From assembly GCA_023389425.1 (NCBI GenBank), contig JAEWEK010000052.1, forward strand, positions 1 to 23,690: 23,690 nt of DNA. Reading direction: 5' to 3'. Made by a program: the position numbers and the translations under genes. Below the pieces are notes generated by a model that saw only the letters and a list, made by a program, of their open reading frames with translations, did not search any database and was not told the DNA's origin. Shown piece after piece: positions 8,662-16,467 of the stretch. This DNA is from Pseudomonadota bacterium. Lineage in GTDB: Bacteria; Pseudomonadota; Gammaproteobacteria; Burkholderiales; Burkholderiaceae_D. Every line of letters starts with the position of its first letter. Within the stretch, counting starts at the first letter, position 1.

Positions 8662-9543
8662 CTAGGTCTCCTTGCAAAACGCCAGCAAGCTGTCCAGGCC
8701 TTCCGTCCTGTGCTTGTGCTTGTGCAGCAGGATATGAAACTCCCGCGTCAGCTTGAGGAAGGGCGTCTCCAGCATCACGAGGTTGCCGCGTTCGATGGCG
8801 CCGATCAGCGCGATCTTGGGCAGGCACGAGATCCCGATCCCGCTCTCCACCGCCCGCTTGATCGCCTCCGTGCCGCCCAGCTCCATGGCCAGCCTGATAT
8901 CGCCGAGCTGGCTCGTGAGCAACTGCTCCACCACCTCGCGCGTACCGGAACCCCGCTCACGCAGGATCCAGTCCGCCGCCCGCAAGGCCTCCACGGTGGC
9001 CGCGCCGGGCTGCGCGAGCGGGCTGTCCGGCCGCACGCAGATCGCCAGTTCGTCGGCGCGCCAGAATAGCGCGTCGATGTCCGGATCCATGCACGGCCCC
9101 TCGACGAAGCCGACGTCCACCTCGAAATGCAGCACGCGCTGCATCACCTGCCGCGTGTTGCCGACCTCCAGTTCGAAGCGGCTGCCCGGACGCTGCTCCC
9201 GGAATCGCGCGATCAGCTGCGGCAGCAGGTAGTTGCCAATGGTCGAACTCGCCGCCAGGCGCAAGTCGACCGGCCGCCCGGCCTTGCCGAACACGCCCTC
9301 CAGGTCGTGCGCGCGACCGATCATTTCCACCGCCTGCGGATACAGGGTGCGCCCGTTCTCATTGAGGGCGAGGCGCTTGCCGATGCGGTCGAACAGGCGC
9401 GTGCCGAGCTGGCTCTCGAACTCGGCCAGCGCCATGCTGGCGGCCGACTGGGTCATCCCGAGGGCGCTGGCGGCCTGCGTCACATTGCCCTTCTGGGCGG
9501 TGGCGACGAAGACTTCGATCTGGCGAAGGGTGGTGCGCAGCAT
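8662..9543 (-). CDS. LysR-type regulator, YeiE/CysB-like, of the divergent yeiH-type gene
   Basis: The protein has 293 residues. The helix-turn-helix is at about residues 1-62 (LRQIEVFVATAQKGNVTQAASALGMTQ and onward). The effector domain includes LAASSTIGNYLLPQLIARF, a phosphate- or sulfate-type binding loop start in the CysB/CysR-like group, and RERGSGTREVVEQLL. It is divergent from a YeiH-type exporter gene, the arrangement of yeiE and yeiH in enterobacteria; YeiE has been reported to sense sulfite. A role in sulfite response is therefore inferred from family and position. The start at 9543 is the only ATG that keeps the whole helix-turn-helix. Confidence 0.85.
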   Translation of the reverse strand: MLRTTLRQIEVFVATAQKGNVTQAASALGMTQSAASMALAEFESQLGTRLFDRIGKRLALNENGRTLYPQAVEMIGRAHDLEGVFGKAGRPVDLRLAASSTIGNYLLPQLIARFREQRPGSRFELEVGNTRQVMQRVLHFEVDVGFVEGPCMDPDIDALFWRADELAICVRPDSPLAQPGAATVEALRAADWILRERGSGTREVVEQLLTSQLGDIRLAMELGGTEAIKRAVESGIGISCLPKIALIGAIERGNLVMLETPFLKLTREFHILLHKHKHRTEGLDSLLAFCKET

Positions 9544-9545
9544 CG

Positions 9546-9575
9546 TATATCAAAAAAATTGATTAGTTATATCAA
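9546..9575. promoter_or_regulatory. LysR-type binding region between the yeiE- and yeiH-like genes
   Basis: Two copies of TATATCAA (9546-9553 and 9568-9575) are spaced 22 bp apart, two helical turns. TTGAT at 9559-9563 and ATCAA at 9571-9575 form an inverted repeat around 7 bp, matching the T-N11-A shape of LysR sites. The stretch is much more AT-rich than its surroundings and begins three bases from the regulator's start codon, as expected for an autoregulated divergent control region. Confidence 0.55.
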
Positions 9576-9645
9576 TATAACTCGTTTTTCTAATAAGCGC
9601 GCGGGGCGTACTGTGGCAACAAAGAACCACTTTGGAGTCGCAGCA

Positions 9646-10671
9646 ATGAATAATTCGCCCAACCGAAGCAGCCAATTCGTCGCCGGACTCGCCCTCGCCG
9701 GCGCGATCGCCGCCGCCGGCATCTGGGGCGCGGGGCTGGCGCCGGTCAAGCAGCTGGGTATCAGCGCGCTGACGATGGCCATTGTCGTCGGGATCTTGCT
9801 CGGCAATACGGTGTTCCCCCGCATCGCGCCGTTCTCGGCCGAGGGCGTGGAGTTCGCCAAGGCCAAGTTGCTGCGCTTGGGCATCATCTTGTTCGGCTTC
9901 CACATCACTTTCCAGGACATCGCCCAGATCGGCTGGGCCGGCGTGCTGATCGACGTGCTGGTGATCGCCGCCACCTTCACGCTGGCGGTGCAGCTCGGCA
10001 CCCGCGTGTTCGGCCTCGACCGCCAGACCGCGATGCTGATCGGCGCCGGCAGCTCGATCTGCGGCGCGGCCGCGGTGCTGGCTACCGAGCCGGTGGTGCG
10101 CGGCCAGGCGCACAAGGTGTCGGTGGCGGTGGCCACCGTGGTCATCTTCGGCACATTGGGCATGTTCATCTACCCGGTGCTGTATCCGCACCTGGGGCTG
10201 TCCGAAACCGGCTACGGCCTGTATGCGGGTTCGACCATCCACGAGGTGGCCCAGGTGGTCGTGGCCGGCCGTTCGGTGAGCGAGCACGCCGCCGCCTTCG
10301 CCGTGATCGAGAAGATGCTGCGCGTGATGATGCTGGCGCCCTTCCTCGTGATCCTGTCGAGCCGCATGGGCGACGAGGCCGAGGCGGGCGTCAAGCGGAA
10401 GAGCAAGATCACGATCCCCTGGTTCGCGGTGCTGTTCATCGTTGCCGCCGGCGTCAATTCGCTGCACCTGCTGCCGGCTGCACTGGTCGACTGCATCCTG
10501 GCGGTCGACACCGTGCTGCTGGCCATGGCGATGGCCGCGCTGGGCCTGCGCACCCACGCCGGCGCCATCAAGCATGCCGGCGCCAAGCCGATCCTGCTGG
10601 CGAGCATCCTGTTCGCCTTCCTGATGGTCGGCGGCTACGCCATCAACCGTTTCGTCACCGCTTTCGTGTAA
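9646..10671 (+). CDS. yeiH: YeiH/UPF0324 family membrane protein (putative sulfate/sulfite exporter)
   Basis: The protein has 341 residues with about ten hydrophobic segments, located in the inner membrane. Family markers include LGISALTMAIVVGILLGN, KAKLLRLGIILFGFHITFQDI, the loop MLIGAGSSICGAAAVLATEPVV and STIHEVAQVVVAG. This family is annotated as putative sulfate exporter (PSE); transport has not been firmly shown for most members. The ATG at 9646 has GGAG ten bases upstream and follows the AT-rich control region shared with the divergent LysR gene. A product exporting sulfite or a related anion would fit the sulfonate-type cluster at 15-23 kb, but that link is inference. Confidence 0.87.
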   Translation: MNNSPNRSSQFVAGLALAGAIAAAGIWGAGLAPVKQLGISALTMAIVVGILLGNTVFPRIAPFSAEGVEFAKAKLLRLGIILFGFHITFQDIAQIGWAGVLIDVLVIAATFTLAVQLGTRVFGLDRQTAMLIGAGSSICGAAAVLATEPVVRGQAHKVSVAVATVVIFGTLGMFIYPVLYPHLGLSETGYGLYAGSTIHEVAQVVVAGRSVSEHAAAFAVIEKMLRVMMLAPFLVILSSRMGDEAEAGVKRKSKITIPWFAVLFIVAAGVNSLHLLPAALVDCILAVDTVLLAMAMAALGLRTHAGAIKHAGAKPILLASILFAFLMVGGYAINRFVTAFV

Positions 10672-10692
10672 TTGAAAGTCAAATAACTGATC

Positions 10693-10709
10693 TAGATGAT
10701 ATGTTTGAC
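10693..10709 (+). promoter_or_regulatory. Candidate operator, CTAGRTGA-N6-TGA, copy 2 (dctA promoter)
   Basis: It reads CTAGATGA-TATGTT-TGA. The final TGA is part of the TTGACA -35 box of the predicted dctA promoter, so a protein bound here would touch RNA polymerase. The spacing between CTAGRTGA and TGA is six bases in all three copies. Confidence 0.5.
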
Positions 10710-10734
10710 ATGCGCCCCAGCGCCCGATAGCATG
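10706..10734 (+). promoter_or_regulatory. Candidate sigma-70 promoter of dctA
   Basis: A perfect TTGACA (10706-10711) is followed by a 17-bp spacer and TAGCAT (10729-10734, four of six matches). A start near 10741 gives a leader of about 155 nt before the ATG at 10898. A stray ribosome-binding-like GGAGGT at 10751-10756 in this leader has no start codon at a usable distance. Confidence 0.55.
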
Positions 10735-10897
10735 ATCCGAACGATCCAACGGAGGTAGCAAAACAGCACACAGGTTCAGGCGCCCGACAACGCAATCAAG
10801 CATCAGCATCAGTGTTCACGTGCCCGCCCCAGAGCGGATCTCAAGATGGCCCAAGCCGCGCGGAACCCATTCCATTCTGGAGCGGTAGGAGGAGTAA

Positions 10898-12247
10898 ATG
10901 AGGAGCTCGCTTTTTCGCAGTTTGTATTTCCAAGTGGTGGTAGCGCTCATCGCGGGTATCGCGACGGGTTACTTTTATCCGAAGATCGCCACCGACATGA
11001 AGCCGCTGGGGGATGCCTTCATCAACGGCATCAAGATGGTCATCACCCCGGTCGTGTTCTGCACCATCGTCTCCGGCATCGCCGGGATGGAAAGCCTGAA
11101 GAAGGTCGGCCGCGTGGGCGGCAAGGCCGTGCTGTATTTCGAAATCGTCACCACGCTGGCGCTGGTGATCGGCATGGTCGTCGCCAATGTGGTGCAGCCG
11201 GGCCACGGCATCAATGCCGACCTGGCCTCGCTCGACAAGGGCGCCGTGGCCGCGATTGCCGACAAGGCCCATCCGGAAACCGTGCTCGGCTACGTGACCT
11301 CGATCATCCCGACCTCGGTCGTCGACGCCTTCGCCAAGGGCAACCTGCTGCAGGTGCTGCTGTTCTCGGTGCTGTTCGGCGTGTCGCTGTCGATCATGGG
11401 CGAGCGCAGCCGCAAGGCGCGCGAGATCGTCGATGAGTTCGGCAAGGCGCTGCTGGGCGTGGTCGGGCTGGTGATGAAGCTGGCGCCGATCGGTGCCTTC
11501 GGCGCGATGGCTTTCACGGTCGGCAAGTTCGGCATCGGCACGCTGCAGCAGCTGGCCACATTGATCGGCGCCTACTACCTGACCACCGCGCTGTTCGTGG
11601 TGCTCGTGCTGGGCTCGATCGCGAAGATCGGCGGGGTGTCGCTGTGGAAGCTGCTCAAGTACATCAAGGAAGAGATGTTCATCGTGCTGGGCACGGCGAC
11701 CACCGAGTCGGTGCTGCCGCAGCTGATGCAGAAGCTGGAACACCTGGGCATCAAGCGTTCGGTGGTGGGCATGGTGGTGCCGACCGGCTACTCGTTCAAC
11801 CTGGACGGCGCGGCGATCTACCTGACCATGACCTCGCTGTTCATCGCGCAGGCGCTCAATATCGACCTGTCGCTGTGGCAGCAGATCGGCTTGCTGGCAA
11901 TACTGCTGCTGACCTCGAAGGGCGGCGCGGGCGTGGCCGGTGCGGCGCTGGTGGCGCTGGCGGCGACGCTGGGGTCGACGCACATCCTGCCGGTGGCCGG
12001 CATCGCGCTGGTGATCGGCATCGACCGGCTGATGAACGAGATTCGTGCGCTGACCAATTTGGTGGGCAATGCGGTCGCCACCATCGTCGTGGCGCGCTGG
12101 GAAGGCGAGATCGACCTGGCGCGGGCGCGCGCGGTGCTCGATGGCGAAGTGGTGCCGGTGCTGGAAGTGGATGCCGAGCCGCAGCTGGACCAGGACCTGC
12201 AGCCGGCGCCGGTGCCGGTGCGGAGCGCGAAGCCGGCGATCGCATAA
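10898..12247 (+). CDS. dctA: C4-dicarboxylate:cation symporter DctA
   Basis: The protein has 449 residues. DctA imports succinate, fumarate and malate with protons or sodium across the inner membrane. Family segments are clear: LYFQVVVALIAGI, MVITPVVFCTIVSGIA, the serine/threonine loop GTATTESVLPQLMQKLE, PTGYSFNLDGAAIYLTM, LTSKGGAGVAG and LTNLVGNAVATIVVARWEGEID. The start has a perfect AGGAGG eight bases upstream. The last 30 or so residues (proline- and valine-rich, QPAPVPVRS...) extend past the usual family end and look like an unstructured cytoplasmic tail. Its promoter carries copy 2 of the shared CTAGRTGA motif, suggesting joint control with the GntR gene and the ABC operon. The gene ends before a REP palindrome, convergent with the kinase gene. 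Confidence 0.93.
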   Translation: MRSSLFRSLYFQVVVALIAGIATGYFYPKIATDMKPLGDAFINGIKMVITPVVFCTIVSGIAGMESLKKVGRVGGKAVLYFEIVTTLALVIGMVVANVVQPGHGINADLASLDKGAVAAIADKAHPETVLGYVTSIIPTSVVDAFAKGNLLQVLLFSVLFGVSLSIMGERSRKAREIVDEFGKALLGVVGLVMKLAPIGAFGAMAFTVGKFGIGTLQQLATLIGAYYLTTALFVVLVLGSIAKIGGVSLWKLLKYIKEEMFIVLGTATTESVLPQLMQKLEHLGIKRSVVGMVVPTGYSFNLDGAAIYLTMTSLFIAQALNIDLSLWQQIGLLAILLLTSKGGAGVAGAALVALAATLGSTHILPVAGIALVIGIDRLMNEIRALTNLVGNAVATIVVARWEGEIDLARARAVLDGEVVPVLEVDAEPQLDQDLQPAPVPVRSAKPAIA

Positions 12248-12251
12248 ACCC

Positions 12252-12279
12252 CGTCATTCCCGCCTGCGCGGGAACGACG
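12252..12279. repeat. Single REP-like palindrome between convergent genes
   Basis: The arms CGTCATTCCCGC and GCGGGAACGACG (one G-U type mismatch) flank a CTGC loop. It starts five bases after the dctA stop and lies before the 3' end of the kinase gene, so it may act as a shared terminator. Its 28 bases are the exact reverse complement of the element at 21333-21360. Confidence 0.75.
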
Positions 12280-12308
12280 TTCTCTCTTGGTTCCTGCGGT
12301 ACAGGCAC

Positions 12309-15131
12309 TCAATGCCGCACCGGCGGCCGTGGCGCCGTGGGCTCCATCGACAGCAGCACATCCAGCTCCGTGTGATTGACCGGCTTGGTCAGGTGGAAAT
12401 CGAAGCCCGCGTCGCGCGTCAGCTTGCGGTCGCTCTCCTGGCCCCAGCCGGTGACCGCGATGATGCGCGGCGACCGCTGTCCAACTCTTCGCCGCAGCTC
12501 GCGCGCCACATCCAGCCCCGACATCTCGGGCAAGCCGATATCGAGCAGGATCACTTCCGGCTCGAACTCGAACGCCACCTTCAATGCTTCCTTGCCATCG
12601 TGTGCCTCGCGCACCTCGTGCCCGGCCTCGTGCAGCAGCGCCACCATGCTGGCCGCCGCGTCGAGGTTGTCGTCGACCACCAGCACGCGGCGCGGATGCA
12701 TGCGCGCCTCATGCGTCACCAGCGGCGCTTCCGGCAGTTCCTGCGCACGCGCCTCGCACAGCGGCAAGTCGACCGTGAACGTGCTGCCCTGGCTCAGCCC
12801 CTTGCTCGCCGCGCTCACGCTGCCGTCGTGCAGCTCGACGAATCCCTTGACCAGCGCCAGGCCGATGCCCAGCCCGCCGTGGCTGCGCTCCAGCGCCGGG
12901 GTGACCTGCGCGAACAGGCCGAAGATATCCTTGATGTGCTCCGGCGCGATGCCCACGCCGCTGTCGGAAATGGTCACCTGCGCCCGGCCCCGCGAGCGCC
13001 CGGCGCGCACCTCGATGACGCCGCCGTGCGGCGTGAACTTGATCGCATTGTTCAGCAGGTTGACGAAGCACTGCACGATGCGGGTTGCGTCGGCGTCGGC
13101 ATACAGCGGCTCGTCGCCGAGGTGGACCGAAACCTCGTGCCCGGCGTGCTTCAGCGCGGCCTCCACCGCGTGCAGCGCGTCGGTCAGGCAGTCGACCAGC
13201 GATACCCGCTTCTTCGACAGCCTGACCTTGCCCTGCGTGATGCGCGATACTTCCAGCAGGTCGTCCACCAGCCGCGCAAGGTGGCGCGACTGGCGGTCGA
13301 TGATGGTGAGCGCGCGTTCGATATTGGGTGCCAGGCCGGTCACGCGGGCCAGCAGTTCGCTGGCGTTGCGGATCGGCGCCAGCGGGTTGCGCAGCTCGTG
13401 CGCCAGGGTCGCGAGGAATTCGTCCTTGCGCTGGTCCGCTTTCTTGAGCGCCTGCTCGGCCTCGCTCTGCGCCGTGATGTCGGTGTTGCTGCCGAACCAG
13501 TGAATGATGTTGCCGTCGCCATTGCGCAGCGAGACGGCGCGGCTGAGGAACTGGCGGTATTTTCCATCGGCGCCCTTGATCGGAAGCACCAGCTCGAAGG
13601 GCGCGCCGGTCGCGATCGAAAAGCGCCACCGCTCCAGCGCAAGCGGCCGCAGCGCCGGATCGTAGGCGCCTTGCCAGGCCCAGCCTTCCGATTGCTCGGG
13701 AGCGAGGCCGGTGTACTCGTACCAGCGCCGGTTGAGCCAGGCGACCCAGCCGTCCGGCCGCGCCATCCAGGCGATCTGCGGGATCTCGTTGGCGAGCGTG
13801 TGGAAGCGTTCTTCCAGTTCGGCGGTGGCGTCTTCACCCAGCTTCTTGTCGGTGATGTCGGCGATGACGCCGAACACCTGGCGCGGCCGGCCTTGCTCGT
13901 CGTATTGGGCCACGCCGCGGGCCGACGCCCACAGCAATTCGCCGCGCGCATTGCGCATCCGAAAGTCCACGCTGCATTCGATGCCGTTGCGAAAGCATTC
14001 GTCGATCTTTCCGCGCAGCGCCTCGCGGTCTTCCGGGAAAACATAGTTGAGCAATGCATCCGGCTCCGGCGCCAGCGTGCCGGCCGACATGCCGACCATG
14101 TGTTCCAGTTCCGGGCTCCACCACGCATGCCGGGCCCGCAAGTCCCAGCTGAACACGCCCATGCGTCCCGCCTGCAGGGCCAGCCGCAGCACCTCGCGCG
14201 ATTCGCGCAGGCCCGCCGCGCTGCGGGCGCCCGCCTGGGCCGTGGCAAGGTCGCGGTACATCCGGTTGTGTTCGTTCAGCAGCATGATGAGCACGAAGCT
14301 CGACGCCAGCAGGCTGTAGAAGCGGCCCGCGTAGAAGCCGACATCCCAGCGACCGGCGTTGAAGATGCTCACCAGCCCGATCTCGAAGAACCACGCGGAC
14401 AGCACCACCGCCAGCCACAGGTCGAGTGCCGACGTCGAGCGGCGGGTGCAAAGGATGGCCAGCGCCACCCCGGTGACGACCCATTGGCCGTAGCGGCCGA
14501 TATTGAAGGCGGACGAGTATTTGTTGTCCTTCAGCATTTGCGGCAGCAGGCCGTCAGCGTACAGCGCGAGCAGGCCCAGCAGGGCCGCGCAGGCCAACGT
14601 CGCCAGGATCGCCTTCGCCATGGGCGGTCCGCGCTTGATGACGCGGCGGTGCGAGTCCTTCAGGTAAGCGTAGCCGATGATGGCGACGGGAAAGCCGAGG
14701 TGCCAGAAGACGTGCAGGTAGCCTGTCGTCTGCAAGCCCGCGCCAAGCAGGCCGCCACTGGCGAACACGCCGGGAAAGGTCAGCAGGTGAATGGTCGCCA
14801 TCGCGGCCGAATACAGATAGCCGCAGCCCAGCACGAGGATTTCGTAGCGGCGCGTCAGGCGGAAATAGCCGAACAGCAGCGTCATCGTGATGAGGTCGTT
14901 CATCACGAGGATGGGCTGGTAGAGCGGGATGAACCACAGCGCCGGACCAAGCGGCTGGCGCGCGAAGGGGACGAGCGCCAGGAACATGCCGAGCGACGCT
15001 GCGACCACGATCAGCGCCAGCCTCAACGATGCCGGGCTCGCTTCATAATCGGACAGTGTGCGTTCGGCATTGCTTTCCGCGAACGCCGGAGTTTTTCCGG
15101 CATCGCCAGGCGCTCGGAACTCGTAGTTCAT
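12309..15131 (-). CDS. Membrane hybrid histidine kinase, MASE4-like sensor, two PAS, receiver
   Basis: The protein has 940 residues. The N-terminal third (about residues 38-300) has roughly eight hydrophobic helices and resembles the MASE4 integral sensor domain. Two PAS domains follow (about 315-435 with WWSPELEHMVGMS, and 440-560 with WMARPDGWVAWLNRRWYEYTG). The kinase core has phospho-acceptor H578 in LATLAHELRNP and an ATPase domain with NLLNNAIKF, SDSGVGI and HGGLGIGLAL (about 680-795). The C-terminal receiver has phospho-acceptor D864 in VILLDIGLPEMSG and a conserved K in FHLTKPV. No HPt domain is present, so a separate phosphotransfer partner or internal signalling is expected. The signal is unknown. 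It is downstream of the TauE-type gene by 84 bp on the same strand; co-transcription is possible. MASE4 is assigned by memory of the family layout. Confidence 0.88.
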   Translation of the reverse strand: MNYEFRAPGDAGKTPAFAESNAERTLSDYEASPASLRLALIVVAASLGMFLALVPFARQPLGPALWFIPLYQPILVMNDLITMTLLFGYFRLTRRYEILVLGCGYLYSAAMATIHLLTFPGVFASGGLLGAGLQTTGYLHVFWHLGFPVAIIGYAYLKDSHRRVIKRGPPMAKAILATLACAALLGLLALYADGLLPQMLKDNKYSSAFNIGRYGQWVVTGVALAILCTRRSTSALDLWLAVVLSAWFFEIGLVSIFNAGRWDVGFYAGRFYSLLASSFVLIMLLNEHNRMYRDLATAQAGARSAAGLRESREVLRLALQAGRMGVFSWDLRARHAWWSPELEHMVGMSAGTLAPEPDALLNYVFPEDREALRGKIDECFRNGIECSVDFRMRNARGELLWASARGVAQYDEQGRPRQVFGVIADITDKKLGEDATAELEERFHTLANEIPQIAWMARPDGWVAWLNRRWYEYTGLAPEQSEGWAWQGAYDPALRPLALERWRFSIATGAPFELVLPIKGADGKYRQFLSRAVSLRNGDGNIIHWFGSNTDITAQSEAEQALKKADQRKDEFLATLAHELRNPLAPIRNASELLARVTGLAPNIERALTIIDRQSRHLARLVDDLLEVSRITQGKVRLSKKRVSLVDCLTDALHAVEAALKHAGHEVSVHLGDEPLYADADATRIVQCFVNLLNNAIKFTPHGGVIEVRAGRSRGRAQVTISDSGVGIAPEHIKDIFGLFAQVTPALERSHGGLGIGLALVKGFVELHDGSVSAASKGLSQGSTFTVDLPLCEARAQELPEAPLVTHEARMHPRRVLVVDDNLDAAASMVALLHEAGHEVREAHDGKEALKVAFEFEPEVILLDIGLPEMSGLDVARELRRRVGQRSPRIIAVTGWGQESDRKLTRDAGFDFHLTKPVNHTELDVLLSMEPTAPRPPVRH

Positions 15132-15215
15132 GGGGCATCATAAAGTCGATGCCGAAAAGACGGAGCACCGTACGGGACAGGAAAGCTTACTTGCCTTTCA
15201 GCCCGATCAGTAGGC

Positions 15216-15953
15216 TTACAGATTGCGCGCGACGAGGCTGACGCCGCCCGCGATCAGGATCACCCAGATCGCCTGCACCACGCGCTGCGCCGGCAGGCGG
15301 CTGTGCAGGCGGTTGCCGAGGTAGAGGCCGAGCAGGGAACAGGGCAGCAGCATCGCCGCCAGCGTGAACAGCGAGCGCTGCTGCAGCAGCCCCACGGACG
15401 AGAAGAACGCCAGCCGCGAAATGCTGGTCGTGAAAATCAGCGCGCTGATGGTGGCGCGCAGCACGGCCTTGTCGTCGAGGCGGCGGGTGAGGTAAATCGT
15501 GTAGATCGGTCCGCCTGTGCCGAACAGCGCGGTGAACATCCCGCCCGCCATGCCGAGCGGCGCGGACCAGCCGGCCGCCAGCGGCCGCGGCTCGCGCTTG
15601 AGCAGCAGGCTCCATGCCGAGTAGGCGAGGATGAAGGTGCCGAGGATCAGCAGCAGCCAGCGCTCAGGCACCTTGACCAGGGCGAACACGCCGATCGCCA
15701 TCCCGACCAGCATGTAGGGGATCAGCCGCAACAGCTCCTTGCGGTCGATGACGCGGCGGTTGCGCATCCCCATCAGCAGCCCGGAGCACAGGTCGAACAT
15801 CAGCATCAGCGGCACCGCCATCTTCAGCGGGATCACCTGCACCAGCAGCGGCATCGCCGTGATCGACGAGCCGAAGCCGGTCAGGCCGAAAACGGTGTAG
15901 GCCATCAGGACGATGAGGGCGAGGAGGGCGATTGTGTCGGTGCCGATGGTCAT
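15216..15953 (-). CDS. TauE/SafE (TSUP) family anion exporter, probable sulfite exporter
   Basis: The protein has 245 residues with about eight hydrophobic helices, in the inner membrane. It has the two-fold TSUP pattern with FGLTGFGSSITAMPLL near the N-terminus and GGMFTALFGTGGPIYTIYL in the second half. TSUP proteins next to sulfonate catabolic genes (TauZ, SuyZ, CuyZ) are thought to export sulfite released by C-S cleavage. Here it closes a minus-strand series with SlcC-like and ComC-like genes and a NitT/TauT-type importer, which supports that role. The ATG at 15953 is chosen because it is followed directly by the first helix; the upstream in-frame reading runs through REP sequence. It is separated from the ComC-like gene by 495 bp of triplicated spacer. 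Confidence 0.83.
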   Translation of the reverse strand: MTIGTDTIALLALIVLMAYTVFGLTGFGSSITAMPLLVQVIPLKMAVPLMLMFDLCSGLLMGMRNRRVIDRKELLRLIPYMLVGMAIGVFALVKVPERWLLLILGTFILAYSAWSLLLKREPRPLAAGWSAPLGMAGGMFTALFGTGGPIYTIYLTRRLDDKAVLRATISALIFTTSISRLAFFSSVGLLQQRSLFTLAAMLLPCSLLGLYLGNRLHSRLPAQRVVQAIWVILIAGGVSLVARNL

Positions 15954-16467
15954 GGGTGATAACTCTCTTAAGGCCACCGTCGTCCCCGCGAAGGCGGGGA
16001 CCCATGCTGAGTGCGCGGGGCCTGCGGCGTGACCGCGCACCAATGCAAATGTTCCATGGGTTCCCGCCTGCGCGGGAACGACGGTAGCTACTTCGGGCGC
16101 TACTTACGCCTGCGCCAGCTCCAACGGGTGATAACTCTCTTAAGGCCACCGTCGTCCCCGCGGAAGGCGGGGACCCATGCCGAGTGCGCGGGGCCTGCGG
16201 CGTGACCGCGCACCAATCCAAATGTTCCATGGGTTCCCGCCTGCGCGGGAACGACGGTTGCTGCTTCGGGCGCTACTTACGCCTGCGCCAGCTCCAACGG
16301 GTGATAACTCTCATAAGGCCACCGTCGTCCCCGCCAAGGCGGGGCCCCATGCTGAGTGCGCGGGGCCTGCGGCGTGACCGCGCACCAATGCAAATGTTCC
16401 ATGGGTTCCCGCCTGCGCGGGAACGACGGTTGCTGCTTCGGGCGCTACTTACGCCTGCGCCAGCTCC
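15954..16467. repeat. Three tandem copies of a 172-bp block with REP pairs
   Basis: The units are 15954-16125 (172 bp), 16126-16298 (173 bp) and 16299-16467 (about 169 bp up to divergence). Each runs from GGGTGATAACTCTC, the region just before the TauE-type start codon, through an inverted REP pair, to CTTACGCCTGCGCCAGCTCC, the last codons and stop of the ComC-like gene. Copies differ at only a few positions, such as TCTTAAGG/TCATAAGG and GTAGCTA/GTTGCTG. AAC joins the copies at each junction. Apart from the last 19 bases, which lie in the ComC-like gene, no gene is seen in this stretch, which fills the intergenic region 15954-16448. Confidence 0.93.

Noticed and set aside
9550..10809. A 419-codon minus-strand frame opposite the yeiH-type gene
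   Set aside because: His/Gln/Asp-rich shadow frame; it would also occupy the LysR-yeiH control region.
10846..11436. An ATG at 10846 upstream of and overlapping dctA in another frame
   Set aside because: It lacks a ribosome binding site and most of it is out of frame within dctA. The dctA ATG at 10898 has a perfect AGGAGG.
12069..15143. A 1024-codon open frame on the plus strand, opposite the hybrid kinase
   Set aside because: It is the antisense shadow of the kinase gene, which has all expected motifs. The plus frame has a low-complexity Arg/His/Gln-rich product, runs across the dctA end in the wrong frame and has no ribosome binding site.
15954..16467. Three regularly spaced repeats considered as a CRISPR-like array
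   Set aside because: The units are 172 bp long and directly adjacent, with no variable spacers. The block is a tandem duplication of an intergenic region.
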